Source of the DNA: Diatrype stigma
Lineage: Eukaryota > Ascomycota > Sordariomycetes > Xylariales > Diatrypaceae
NCBI GenBank assembly: GCA_022225965.2
Contig: JAKJXP020000043.1
Span: forward strand, 62,001 to 126,000
Direction of reading: 5' to 3'
Length of the DNA: 64,000 nt
Shown here: piece by piece, positions 1 to 13,400 of the stretch
Layout of the letters: the number at the start of each line of letters is the position of its first letter
Position numbering within the stretch: the stretch's first letter is position 1
Program-made: the position numbers and the translations under genes
The notes under the pieces: model-generated
What the model was told of the DNA's origin: nothing
What the model saw: the letters and a program-made list of their open reading frames with translations, nothing else
Database searches by the model: none

Positions 1-3000
1 AAATGGCGATATTCGTCGTTATAATTATTCCGATTAATCCGAATGCCCCAAAAAAAAGTCCCAAAGGCCCTAAAGATTACGACAAATACAAAAAACGATA
101 TAGCAACGACTACGTAAATGTTTTCTTAAAAAAAAAAGTAAAAAAGCTAATAAATTATTTAATATACGAATACAAAATCGAACTTATTAATAACGAAAAG
201 CCACCGTAAAAACCATTTTACCTTTTTTCGAAAAAAAAAACTAAAGGTCCTTAAAAAATACCTTAATTCGGCAAAACGAAAGGACTAAATTAAACGCAAC
301 AATAATCCTGCCGGAATTTCGATTTTTTTTGCCCCGAAAAAAAAAAAAACGCTACGATTTTGCGTAAATTATAAAGGACTAAATCGAATAATTCGCAAAA
401 ACCGCATTTCGTTATTTTTAATATAGGAAATCCTAAACCGATTAATATTAATTTATATATATACGAAAATCGATTTAAAAAATGCATATTACAAAATACG
501 CATTAAAAAAAACGACGAATAAAAAATTACTTTTCATACGAAATACGATTATTTCGAATACTTAATAATGCCTTTCGGTTTAACTAATGCTTTAACGATA
601 TTTTAAACGTATATTAATCGAATATTCGGAAACTTCGTTAATAACATTTATATAATTTATTTAAACGATATTTTAATATATAACAAAAATCCCGCAAAAC
701 ATAAACAATACATATACGAAATTTTCGATAAATTACGGAAATAAAAGCTATATATAAATATAAATAAATATAAATTTCATATTATTTCCGTTTCCTTTTT
801 CGGTTTCGAAATATCGCCTAAAAATATCGGAATAAAACAAAGTCGTATCAAAGCCATTTCTTAATAAAAACTGCTTCGAAATATTTACGATATACAAATT
901 TTTTTAGGCTTTATTGGATTTTATCGCAAATTTATTAAGAATTATACGAAAATTATTATTCCGTTTACGAATCGCTTATACGGAAACGCTAAAGATATTA
1001 TTTAACTAAATCTTAAAAAGCGAATTACTTTTAAAACCTTATAAGAAATGTTCCAAATAAGCGGCATCCTAAAATATTTCGATTTCTTGTTGCCTATTAA
1101 AATCGAAACAAATGCGTTTAAAAAAGTTATTAACGCAGTTATTTTATAATTACATAAAAACCGCTAATATTTAATAGCTTTTAGGTTCCGAAAGATAATT
1201 CCGGAAAAAACCAAATATATAACCGGTAATAGCAAGTTATTAATTATTATCGATACATTCGAAACCTAGAAATACTTTATTAATTATATCCAATCCTTTA
1301 TATAAGTTATTACGAATTATTTTAATTTTAAATACTTAAAATTAAAGCAAAAACCAAATACGAAATAACTGAAATAACTTAATAACCTTATTATTATTAA
1401 TTTTACGATTATCTTTTATTTTAACAAGCAAAATCCAACGAATGGCTTATTTAAAAGGCCAGATTTCGTTTTTTTTAACGAAAACGATAAAGCGAAAAAA
1501 CGAAATGATATAAAAGCTTTAAAACAAACGTTACAAGCAAAAATGCCTATAATAAGGCTAAAAAATACGAACGTATGTCGTTTAATTAAAAAGATTAAAA
1601 GCACAACGCTAAAAAAAAAAGCCCGAAAATATAAGACAAACCGCTAAAGACAAATCCGAAAAAATAAAACGCGTATTAGCTGGAATTGCAAGTTACGAAT
1701 TATTCGTTTTATAACAGCCGAGCATTAACGGAATTATCGAAACGGCATTTATACCGAATAAGTAACCCTTAATAAAATATATTAAAAAGCTTTAATAAAA
1801 GAACCCCTTTATATTAAGCGAATATTGGAAATTTAAAAAATTCCGAAACGCCTATATAAAACAATCTTATTAAAGCCGTAACGACATTAACGAATTATTA
1901 AAATATAAAACGGCAATATACGTATCCCTTAATGCCGATATTAAAAAGGAACTAATAAAACAATACTACGATTATCCGATAATCGGATATTTCGAAATTA
2001 CGAAAACGCATAAGCTATTAATTAATAATTACTTTTAAAAGGGCCAAAAACGAAATATTAAGTTATATATAAAAACCTGCCCAAAATGCTAGCAAACGAA
2101 AGCCTTTTATTACTTGCTTTACGGCCACCTAGGAAATCTCCTAACGCCAATCAAGCCGTTTAAAGAAATTAATATGGATTTCGTTATAGGACTGCCTTAT
2201 TCGTTAAGACCCTACGGTACCAAAAAATATAACGCAATTTTTATTATTATAAACAGGCTAACGAAATATACGTATTACATCGTTACGACGTTCCGTTTAA
2301 TAATAAGCGGATTAATAAAGATTTTATTTCATTACATTTTTAACCAGCATAAAATATTAAAAGGCATCGTTTTAAATAAAGGATTATTTTTTATAAGCCA
2401 TTTTTAAAAAACTCTTTGCTATTTCTTTTCGATAAAGCGACGATTTAACATAGCCTTTTACCTTTAAACCGACGGCCAAACAAAATGCCTAAACCAAATG
2501 CTTAAGCATTATTTAAAAACATACTACAACCTAAAACAAACAAATTAAATAATATACTTATTTTTTACCTAATTTACGTATAATAATATATAATACTTAA
2601 TAATATAAATAATACCGGCCTAGGCCCTTTTCGGTTATATACCGAAAGCATCCGGAAATGCATCCTTATTGCCGTAAACGCCGAGACCGTTTTCCGTAAC
2701 TAAAATAACCGTTAAGAAAATCGAATAAATCGAAAAAGACAAAACCGTAATATAGCAGCAACTTCGTAAAGCGCAAAATGCATACGAAAAATTTTATAAT
2801 AAAGGCCGCTTATTAAAGCAATTTATTTTCGACTAATGAATTAAAATCTTCACGAAGCATATTAATTAACGCCGATCCAGCAAAAAGCTTTTAAATAAAT
2901 ACATTAGCCCTTTTTAAATTACGAAAATAATGGATTTTCGTTTAGCTTACGAAATCGATTTATCTGCCCCTTATAATAAAATTCATAACGTTTTCTTCGT

Positions 3001-3240
3001 TTTTTTATTAAAGCCATAAAACGACAAAGGCGACCTTATAACCGAAAGAAAAATAGGCCTCGATTTAAAAACGAAAAAGCTTTAAATAATCGAAGCCATA
3101 ATTAGCCACAAAAACTCGGAACGCCAAAAATAATATCTTATAAAATAAAAAAACTTCCCGAACGAAAAAAATACGTAAAAACCTCAAAAGCACCTTTTTA
3201 ATAACCTAATCAAAACTTATAAAAATATATTAAATAAAAA
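1..3240 (+). mobile_element. RIP-degraded Ty3/Gypsy chromovirus pol remnant (5' end outside window)
   Basis: The sequence is very AT-rich and broken by stop codons, but translated + strand pieces follow the Gypsy pol order. Around 150-480 is the N-terminal reverse transcriptase, with a decayed form of the KIELxxxxxPP opening. A MPFGLTNA-like stretch lies near 570-590. The catalytic box reads YLNDILIYN near 655-685 (family YLDDILIYS). The FLGFxxFYRKFIKNY connection follows near 900-945. Integrase spans about 1950-2660, with a decayed HHCC finger, an intact NMDFVIGLP..(x)..NRLTKYTYYI core at 2170-2280 and a TDGQTK motif near 2470. A GPY/F-type module (KIHNVFFVFLLKP) is near 2975-3015. A chromodomain-like tail (EAIISHKNSERQK) is near 3085-3210. 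The chromodomain after integrase marks a chromovirus. Gag and protease must lie left of the window. It is non-functional; the catalytic D-D pair has become N-D. Confidence 0.88.
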
Positions 3241-4870
3241 AAACGGAAAATATTGTCGCGAATTTATAAAAAAAGCGACAAAACGTAATTACGAATTATT
3301 AAAAAAGTCCTTATTTAATTACCATAAAGTATTATTTCGGCCGAAATTTACCTAGCTACGAAGCAATATCGAGGCCTTAATTATAACTTATTAAAAAAAT
3401 TCTAAGCTTATAAATTATAACTTCGTTTTAACGTTTTAAAAAGCCCGCAACGCGACCTAATCCTTCGTATTACGATGTTTTTCGGCCGAAACCATTATCG
3501 CGACCTTAACGGTTTTGCTTTTAACTCGTAAGCGTTATATTTAAGCAATATCCGCTTATAAAAAGAAAAAAAACGAAATACCGGATTATAAGGCCTTAGC
3601 GATCGAACCGTTATTACTAAGCAAAACGGAACATATGCGTTTTATTTGTTTTTTGCTTATTATAAAAAGGTTATAACCGAATTAATTAATAATTAATAAA
3701 AAACCAAATAATAAATAACGGAATTATAACGGCTTATTTTTTTCTTAAATTAACCATATTAAATTTTTTAATTAAATCGGGCGTTAAACCAAATCTTTTA
3801 GGCCTATAATAAATATTAATAAGATCCTTATTAAAGGATCGTCAAGGACGACTTACGGATTTGCGAATAACCTAAGCGGCAATTTAAGCGGCCTTAATAC
3901 CTTTTTTGGTCGAAATGGCGGATATAACGGCGTATTCTTCGCAAGCGGTACGGAACGTAATAACGACCTCAATAAAAACTTCGGGAATTTAATAAAAAAT
4001 TAACAAAAAGGCTCGATAAAAATTAACGGAAATATATTAACCTTAACCATAATCTTGCTATCCTTACGAAATTCGAAGCACTTGTCCTGATTTTTCGAAG
4101 CTTTATCGATTTCGTAACGATACTTGGCGTTACAAATAAAAGCAACGGTATATCGGAAACAAAACGGATTATATTTCGTATTAACCACGAATCAATTAAA
4201 GGCTCGTTAATAACCGGGGTACCTATTATTTATAACACCTAAATACGGACTTAACCGAACGCCATAATAATTCCTTTAAAAAAACGCAACGTAAGCAAAA
4301 AAAATATTAACAAAAGAAATACTAAAAAAATATAACTATTTCGTAAAAAATTAATAACGATTTCCGGATTTATAATCGCATCGAAATCTTTAATAAAAAC
4401 TCGCCGCAAATAAAAAATAATAATAACTTATTCGGCATTATTGAAAAATATTTAAGAAAAAAGGTTTTAAAAGTGGAACGACGCGGTATTTATATAATTA
4501 AAAGCGGTATAATATTAATATAAGCAATTAGCGATTTTGCTATTCGGCAGAATTACGAGTCCTTAACGTCTTTACCGAAACCCCTTCATTTAATAATTTA
4601 TTTCATAATAACCTTACTTTAGCCTTTAAAAATAAAGGCCTTAAGGAAAAAAGGCTTTATTAAGGATTAGGGGCGTTATATAGGGGTTTTCCGGTTATAT
4701 CGAACGCAACCAAAAAATATACGAATACGAATACGAAAGAAATACGTAACGTTATCTTTACGAAATCGCTAAGGAATAACGAATTATATAAATAATCGAC
4801 TAGTCCCTTCCTTTTTAAGGACTGGCCAGGTTTTAAATTAATTCAATATATACCTTATATTGCTCCTGCA
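3241..4870. other. AT-rich RIP-type sequence, origin not identified
   Basis: It continues the base composition of the Gypsy remnant, with long TA-rich runs and stops in all frames. It probably holds the 3' end and LTR of that element, or a second decayed element. No LTR can be proven because the partner copy is outside the window. Near 3850-4190 the minus strand has a few longer open pieces that I could not match to a family. Normal composition returns at about 4860-4900. Confidence 0.6.
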
Positions 4871-5049
4871 TTCTGATCTCCCCCCAAAATTAACACCTAA
4901 GTAATAGTTGGGCCCTTCGAAATATATCGTGTTTAATAACCCATTAAGCAAATATCCTATAAGTATATGCTCTCTTATCCATCCATAAATTGATCATCAA
5001 GGCCCAAAGCCAGAAGAAATCCAATCAGCCCAGAAGCGGCACTTGTGGA

Positions 5050-7103
5050 TCACGACGAGGCAACGGCGGTGTCGTTGACCTCCCGCAGCCGGCACATCAG
5101 CGGCTTGCGGTCCCAGGTGAGGTACGCGTTCTGCTCACGCCAGTCCGGGCCAACCTGCAGCTCGATGTCGAAGTTGTATACGACCTTTGCGAGAAGCAGC
5201 CGCACTACCGTTACCACCCCGTGTTAGCCGGGTTACATCTCCATTAAGGGGAGGGGGAATGAAAATATGTGTTCGCATCGATGGATGAGGAAACCCGTTT
5301 TACATATGCGCGCGCCATGGGTAGGGAATTATACCCAGAGGGGAAGAGCCCATTAATAGGTGTTTCGCTTACTCTCGTGCCACGCCAGGTTCAACCCCAC
5401 GCAGTTCCGCGGCCCGACCGAGAAGGGCTGGTGCGCCTCACGGTTGTCGTCCGCATATTCGGGGTCACATTCGGGGTTTCTGAGCCAGCGCTCAGGCGCG
5501 AACTTCTCGGGGTTTCTACTTGTCGGTTAATCAAAATGGACCTCGATCAGACTTGCTACTCATAAATGTGGTATTTCTCTTCTGTCTCTCCCCTTCCCTG
5601 GTTCAACTGTCCCTTCCTCGTAACCTTCATTGCAGTGGGGATGTCAGGAGGGGGAAGAAGCAGAGGGGGAGGCTTGCTTGAAGTTCGCCGGAGAGCGGTA
5701 TGTTGCGTAGTGCTGGACCGATACGCGGGTGCCTTCTGGGATCCACTGGCCGAGGATGGGATTGCCACCCTTAGCGATAATACGTGGAGTGCCGCATGGA
5801 ACGGGTGGGTAGACTCGTAGTCCTTCCTTGATGCCTAGGTAGTCCAAAGCATTAACTATCATGAGACTCGGAACCCGAGCTGAGCTACCCGGATGTTCAA
5901 CGTTCACACTACACACATACAAGCTTGAAGATACTCCAATTTTGCTAGAGCCTCCAGGGTGATCTCGCTGCTGTGGCTGAACGTCCTGCGAATCTCATCT
6001 GTGAGGATCTTCATCTTATCCCGGTTCATCCCGAGGTAATACGTCAAGCCTGTAAGTAGGGAGGCTAGAGACGGGATTTGCTGGATTAGCTGTGTCTAAC
6101 TCCCCTTATATGTATCCTTGGTGCTTACCTGTGGTCTCGGTGCCGGCTATCATCAAGAGCTCTGCATTGCTGTACATCTCCTCCTTCGACACGACCCCTG
6201 ATCTGATGACGAGGTTCCAGACATCTTCTTCTCTGCCCGCTCCCGCCTCGAGCCGCTTGTCAACGCGTCTCGCGGTGTAGTTGTAATTGTCGAGGCGCAT
6301 CTTCGCAATGGACTTGGGTTCGATGAGTTCGAAGATCTTGTCAAGGATGGGATAGTATTTGAGCAACTGGATGAAAGGGAGGATCTGCTCATTGTGTTTA
6401 TTCGTTAATAAGAGGAGCGCCTGAATGGGGGCTCTTGGTACCTTACCCTTATGAAGCTGAGCACCCCTTCAACCCATTCTGAGTATTGGTTGTTCTCCAG
6501 CATGTGCAGCGACTCTCCGAACGTCATGTCGGCCATGGAATCGAACGTGGTAAAGTTGAATAGCTTGGTCATGTTGACAACGGTCGCAGTAACAGCCGCC
6601 TCTCGACCGCGAGCCACCAACAGGTTGGCATACTTCTGCAGCAGAGGCTCCTGCGCCTTCAGCGACTTCTCAGAGAAAGCAGGCGCGAACTGCCGACGCA
6701 CCAAGTTATGGTGCTCCGGGTCGTTATCGATGATCATTTGCGGAGCACCGCTGTTTGCCGGTCCGTGGAATAAGGCATCTTTTCCGTTTTCCCTCCTGCC
6801 TTTCGGAGTGGTGCAGATATCTTTCCAGGCCTGGCTGTCGGTATAGCTGAGGTCGTTGGGGCCGAAACGGACGACAGACCCGTACACCTCGTGCAGCCGG
6901 GCTATCCACTGGACTCCGTTGCCCCTGAGACAAACCAGCCAATACGGGATCCGGCTTATCGCCGACAGTTTCGGGCCTGGGTGGATGTGAAGCGGGTGTA
7001 TATAGAGCATGTATATCGGATAAGATACAAGGTATAGAACTATCAAGGTCACAGCCCACTTTAGAGCTATGGCACTGTGCGATTCCGTATCGTACATCTT
7101 CAC
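5050..7103 (-). CDS. Cytochrome P450 monooxygenase, six exons, 499 aa, intact
   Basis: This is a microsomal heme-thiolate monooxygenase resembling fungal isotrichodermin C-15 hydroxylase-type (CYP65-like) P450s; the substrate is unknown. My exons are 7103-6447, 6387-6129, 6049-5921, 5834-5678, 5515-5373 and 5204-5050, which join in frame to 499 residues. The 6387 acceptor could shift by 3 nt. An N-terminal membrane anchor lies at residues ~13-33, followed by a proline hinge (HPGPKLSAISRIPYW). The I-helix oxygen-binding motif AGTETT is at 300-305, the ExxR pair at E352/R355, FAPERW at 406-411, and the heme loop FSVGPRNCVG at 432-441 with ligand Cys439. All catalytic signatures are present. The intron at 5516-5677 appears to use a GC donor. 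The gene stops about 180 bp from a RIP block and has no evident biosynthetic partner here. The start ATG is the first in frame before the anchor. Confidence 0.93.
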
Positions 7104-10100
7104 TCAGTCGTCCTTAGAAGTAACCATGGGACTCGAAGCTGGTTCATGTGATGGTTGTGGTATAAGGCCACAAGTAAGTTAATCCAGTCCTACGTATACT
7201 TATATCATTACTGTTAGCACCCCGTAGTTACTTACATTCGGGTAATGCCTGGCGGACGTACGGTATTTTCGGCACCTCCCATGTGGCATCATATCATAGC
7301 ACCACCCCCTCCGCTCGCCATAACTAATGAGGTCAGAGATAAGTGTAACACCAATCGTGTATGCGGGACTGAATCACGAAACTTGGACTGATTCGGCCAT
7401 GCACTCCAACTTGGGTCACATTGTGGCTTGTGATGCTAACTTCGAGCAAATCAGCTGAAGCACTCATCACCATCTTTCTACATGGAGAGGTTCTTACCGA
7501 ACAGACTATACCCCCGCCACGACATGTATGCAATCTATCCCATAGCTTCCCACTTCTGTAATGTATCCTTCCATAGCAATCTGTATCATGGACAGTACCA
7601 CAAGTGCTTTCATTGCTTCTTATATGCGTACAGCTATTCGTGGAGTGCCACCTTGATCGCGTCCATAGATACGGCTCAGTTGAGGCCGTAGAGTTATGAA
7701 AATGTTGGGATAGGTGGTATATTGTAATACCATCACGATCATTTTTGCTAGTTAAGAATATGAACTCCCAATTTACGAATCTACAACCCTGAGCCTCATG
7801 ACAATAAGTAAGAAGTGTAAGCACGAAATTTCCCCGGGATTCGATATCTGTATTGTGCAAGACCGGCTGTTGATGCCGAAAATCCTTGTAGTTGAGCTGA
7901 TAGATCAGGTATGGCGTGTATGAACCATTAGCATCACATCATCGATGTCAGTATGGCAGAAAGCGACGTCGTTGTTTCACTCGGTATAATTACGTCGAAG
8001 TGGCGGTTAAGCGACGTACTTACCTGTTAATGTTCTCAGGGGAAGCGGCAAGCTTAGATGCCAGTATGAATCTGTCCTGCTTCACCTCAAGTCCCGCTTG
8101 GGTATAAATATGTCGATCTTACCAGTAAAGTCCTGTGCATTATACACCACACCCCTATGACTGGTTGATGTAGAAGTCCGACTAACGATTCACCACTCAT
8201 CTGATGATTCACCTGATAGGTATCAACCAGGGTCGACGGCAGTAGTGGCTAAGATTTGGTCCAGTATAATTGGTTTGAATCCCTTGGGGTCAGCAGTAGG
8301 CGATAGGCTACGAACCCGTCACTTCGATAGCCAACCCGGGATCGATCGGTTTCCTCTGCGCCAGAACCGGGGTACCAATCAGTCTAGCTCCAAGTTTCCG
8401 TGGAGATCAACAATTAGATGGTTCATCGTGGCAATATCTTCAGCAGAGGCAACGACAAACTGATTCCTGCATCCCGCCTCCCCACCGCTTTCTGGCATCT
8501 TTCAGTTACTATATACGCCGGAGTCTAGAGGGAGAGTCATCAAAATCTCTGAGAAAGCATGACAATATTTTGGCTGTAGTGAACCTAGTAGATAACACAT
8601 AGCTATCGATTAGATGACATTCTTCGCAAAGGCTTCGAATAGGGGTTCAGGAGCTTATCGGCCTGCAGCAAAGATAGTAGCAGGTAGTAACGAACAGGTA
8701 ACAGCAGACATATCAATGGCGTACAGTGTGAAGAGCAAAGCTACTGCAATCTCTTTCCTTTTCAGCTCTTCACTCCAATTACGATTCATCTGCAAATACC
8801 TAATACCACAAGACACTGTCGCTTATACCTAAGAAGCGATAGAATCACATAATCTTCATGAAGTTCACAGGAATAAGTCAAAGCCAGAAACATGTAAACA
8901 CGGTAATTAATTGAATTTAATACAAAGGCTGCTCAACATGAACTAGTCAAAGTAGACCACGCAAAGGAAAGCATAGCGGTCCCCCTTTATTCTCATGACA
9001 AGCAATTATGTTGGTATGTATAGTATAGTGCATGCATGCATGACTTCTTCGCCCGATATCCTAATGGCATGGAATGCAGAAACCAAGCAACAGACTTGGG
9101 TAGATCAGCGAGAGAATGAGAAGAAAGAAAGTTTCGGATATAGTGGATAAATGGATGATCGGCGACAAGTGCCGCGAGGCAGCATTGTAATGTATTGTAG
9201 TGGACGGGCAAAGCAGACAGACAGACAGACGGACACGAAGGTATATTCATCAGACCCGTTTTCTCTCATCTGTCTTTTCCCCAAGTTCTTTTCTCCTCGT
9301 CTTCTTGGTGTCATGTCACGCTCTGCCTTTCCGCCTGCCCACATGTCCCCCCCTTTTCCAGTTTTCGGTCGTCATCATCACCGTCACCTTCATTTTGCTT
9401 GCTTCACCTTTGGTTCGATTCCATTTTCTTCTCGTCGTCTTTTTCTTATGTCCAGGGCGCGAACCCGAGTGAAAGTCTCCCGTCTCATCCTAACCTATCC
9501 ACCAAAGAACAAAACTAAAAGAAAAGAAAACAAAATCCCTAATTGATCCCGCTATCGTTTGCCATTGGTTGCCGCGTGGCGATTTCCCTGTCATGCCCTA
9601 TCCTATCCTATTGTTCCCTGTCCCAGTCGTGCCATATCATTCTCGAGGATTCCAAAGTCTCCTGCATCCCACTCTCCCGTCCGCTGCGCTCTTCCGTGCG
9701 ATGATGGTGAGTACCAGCTAGCCAGAAGTGATTCGAGCATGCTGCTTGTACGTCTGTATGTATGTATATAAGAGTGTTTGCACACCCTCGTTTTCCCACC
9801 GGTGTCATGAATCGTGATAAATGTTGACTTGGAGAAGGAAGAAAAGGGATGCTGTGCTTTGCTTTGCTTCGCTTCCAGTTCAGAATATAAAAACGTAGAA
9901 TCAAACTAAGTCAAAAAGGTACCGGCCGTTTCTCGTCATGAATAAAAGAAAAAGCAAAAGCAACAAGGTCCCGAAGAAAAGTTTGACAAAATGTACAAGG
10001 CCTCTGGAGGCAGTTTTGTTTTTCTGGGGCGGCGAATAGAAGATATATATGCTATGCTAAGAAGCCGCTCCGCTCTGCCCAGTCCGAGCCCCTCTTCAGG

Positions 10101-10410
10101 GAAGATACCTGGGACTCGGCTACCACGACAGAGGAATGAAGGAGGCCTGACTTGGTAGTGAATGGAAAAGAAGAGGAAAATTGGTATCAGGTGAAGAAAA
10201 ACAAGAGATGGTATGCATGCATGACAAATTAATCAAACGCCAGCGCCATGCAAAGCAAAACAAGAATCGAAACCCTGTGAAACCAAATGCATCGTGTATG
10301 TGGTCTGGTAAGAAACCAGAGAAAATCAGACCAATACAGTAATAGTAAAGGCAAGATAGTTAGTGGAGAAGGGTATAGATATAGATGCAACATGCTCCGC
10401 CAGATTCGGT
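7104..10410. other. Intergenic, no supported gene
   Basis: This is the 5' flank of the P450 and the 3' flank of the WD40 gene. Open frames here are short, and none shows a family motif or sensible splicing. A minus-strand stretch near 8245-8460 looks mildly protein-like but is broken by stops, so it could be a decayed gene. A (GACA)n microsatellite lies at about 9217-9231, followed by a pyrimidine-rich tract to about 9460. Confidence 0.6.
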
Positions 10411-13400
10411 CTAGATCATCTCGCTCTCCAGAAGCCCAGTGCCAAACTCCTGCTTCTTCTGCTGCAGAAGTTGTTGGTATGTAGCGCGAACCTCCCGTGG
10501 GTGGCGTTCGACATTCTGCTGCTGCTGCAACTGCTGCTGCTGCTGTTGGACGGCAACATGCTGTACACCATTATTGTTATAGCTCACGGGTGGCAGGCTC
10601 TCGTAGGGCGACGTGCTATCAGGGGATTTGGTTCCCCGCCCGAGGTTGTTGTTATTGTTGTTACCCTGGTTGTTCCGACCGCGACTGGCGGAGCGCAGAC
10701 GCTCGGTCGCGCGGCTGATGCGCCCCGCGATCGAACTCGAGCTCTCCGTGATGCTGCGGCCCCGGTTGTGTCCATTGCGACTTGTCGGGGGTGCGGGCGG
10801 CGCGATGATCGGGACAGTGGCCTCGCTCATGGGCGCCGCGACTGGAGCATTGCTGTTCTGCTGCTGCTCATCGTCGTCCATGACGATCTCAATCGTGCCG
10901 CCACCTGGCGTGGCGCTGACGATGTTACCATTGCTACCATTGCTGCCATTGCTGAGTCGCATGCCCGGAAGCGGCGCCGGGGGAGGCGGGGGAGGCGTTG
11001 CGAGGTGCTGGAGCTCCTTGAGCACGGGCGCCGGGGGCGGGGGCGGCGGAGGAGGGATGCGGTCATCGCGCGAGGGTCTCCTCGAGTGCTGGTGCGATAG
11101 GACTAGCATCTCGTCGATTCCGCGCATGCCCGCCGCGGCGTCGGCGCTCATCTTCCGCGACACGGAACCCCGGCGCGGTGGCCTGTTGCCTGCCTGCATT
11201 CCCATCTGGAAACCAGGGTGCGCCGGCAAGCCGATGGACTTGCGTCCCTGGGGTTCCTCAGGGATAGGGGCGGACATACACCTATCGATGCTCGGACGCA
11301 CGGGTGCAGATGGAGAGTATACGGTGGAGGGGAGAAGAGTGAGCGGCGCCGCGTCGTTCTCCGGTAGCTTGGTCGGGGAGTTGTCGGCAGACTTGTTGGA
11401 CTTGCTGGGCGAAGGTTGGCCAGAGGATAACACGGGTGAGGTCTTTGCTGACGTGGGCAGGGCGGGAACCTTCGGTATGTTCCGTTCCTCACTCTCGAAC
11501 TTGAGGCGCATTGCCTTAGGGGTGGCGGGGAGGCCGATCACGGGCCTGTTCCCGTTCCGCATGTAAGAGCTTCTCGTGTGGTCGGCCGTGTGGCTCCGCA
11601 TGGGCATGTCTTTCGGTGGGGTGAAGGTGGTTTGGGGCAGTTCGAAAACGCTGGGTGATCGGGCGACAATGGGGGAGAGCTCGTCAGGGTGCGGAATCGG
11701 CGGTGCTGAGGGGCGCCGGGCGAGGGACTTGCGACGTTCCTCGAGTTCCCGGGCGGCTGCTTCCTTCTTGGCTTGTCTCTCGGCCATCATCTTCTTCAAG
11801 TCTCCCGCCCGCGACGTGCTTCTCTCCTTGTAGACCTGTTGAGCCGGCATCGGTGGTTCCTGTTCGGCTGGGGCTGGAGTCTTATTCTTCCTGCGGCGAC
11901 TCTCAGAGCGGTCGCTTCTTCGCCCTACTGCGGGTGATGAGGGATCCTTCGTGCTGCCGCTACGGTTGTGCCTGTTTCTGAACTGCTCTTGGGACTCTAT
12001 GGCGGCACGGTAATCCTCGTCATCATCTGACGCGTAGAAATGGGCCTGGGCTGACATCGGCAAGGGAGACGAAGGAGACCTTGCAAGAGAGCCATCGCCA
12101 CGGTTCTCACTTCTACCCCGAATCTCTAGGGCTGGCGGTCTCCGCTCCAAGCTTCGGCGACGGCGGCTTGACGCGCGACTCGATACCCGGGCATTCGGAG
12201 AGGTGCGGCGGATTTGGCTAGCCTTCCGAACCGTAGATGGGTCTCGTCTATCGACATTGATCGACACGACGACCTCTTCGTTAGAATCCGTGTCAGCTTG
12301 GTTTGGTGTGCTTAGGTTAATAAGATCTTCCGGCGACATTGGGACAGGAGACGTGGGGGAGCGTTTGGCCGGCTTCGGTGTCCACTGTCTCGAGATCGAA
12401 CGACCTCGATCCTCTGAAGACTCCCTCGCGCCTCCCTTGCGTGACCGGCTTCCATCACGACTCCTCGCACTCGCAAGGCCATCATCATTGCGCTGGCGAC
12501 TGTTGTCGCGACTGCGCCCCTTGTTCGAGTAGTGGTGAGCAGCGTCTAGGCTATGGATGTAGTCCGTGGGATTTCGACTGCTAGCTCCAACCGTATTACT
12601 CCTGAATCCTCGTCCGGCGCTGGAAGCCGATGTCACGGAACTAGCGATAGATCCTGGTCCCCGGCGGCGACTCGGCCAGTGGAACCTGGTGGATGATGCG
12701 ACAGATTGCTCCGGTGAGGTGATTTCGCCGTTCATACCCGGGTCCAACTGATCAAGCTTAAGTTCTATGCCCTCAGGCATACGGTCCCGAGCGCCGTTTC
12801 TACTAGAGCGTCCTTGCTGCATGAGCGCATTTATTGACTCCGGGGAAGGCGACGGCGGAGGAGGATTCTTGAGGTGTCTGTTATCCCTCATCATCTGTGG
12901 GCTGGCTGTCGCAGCTCTACTAAGCGAGATGCCAGCAGAGTATTGCTCATTCGAGGCCTTGCGTGAATGTGAGTGTTGTGGAGTACGGCTCATTTCAGGA
13001 ACGGCGTCAGTTACAGCGTCAGTTGGAGGCGTAGGCAGATCACGACCTGTCTGAAGATCACGGGGTCGGCTGTCAGCAGGAATTTCCCCAATCGATGTCA
13101 ATCGCTTCCTAGTAAATCCAGCGGGTGGTATGGCAGACGAAGGCGTGTTGAAAGCGCTACGTTGCGATGGCCGGAGGAAAGCGGTATTGGGATCGTTTCC
13201 ACCGGGAGAAACTGCAGATTCTGCGATAGGGGTTACACCAGCCGCGATGGGCGTTCGACCACCGTCTCCAGCTGCAAAGAACTTGGCCTTCTTCCCTTGG
13301 TCACCAAACGAGGTAATGAGCTTCAGAGCAGACGACTTGGCAAGGTTGCGTTGCGGACCGCGGCTCACCCCTGGGGGAGACAAGGGCGGGCTCAAGATCT

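Noticed and set aside
7333..7860. 175-codon open frame on the minus strand upstream of the P450
   Set aside because: Residue composition (Cys/His/Thr-rich without pattern) and lack of motifs suggest chance.
8245..8460. Minus-strand stretch reading protein-like (VASAEDIATMNHLIVDLHG)
   Set aside because: Broken by stops within about 30 codons and not matched to any family I can name; possibly a decayed gene but not supportable.
9405..9430. Perfect tRNA B-box-like GGTTCGATTCC near 9413
   Set aside because: No A box or cloverleaf at the correct distance upstream.
10363..11566. Long + strand frames over the WD40 gene's last exon
   Set aside because: Antisense shadows of GC-rich, proline- and serine-rich codons of the real minus-strand gene.
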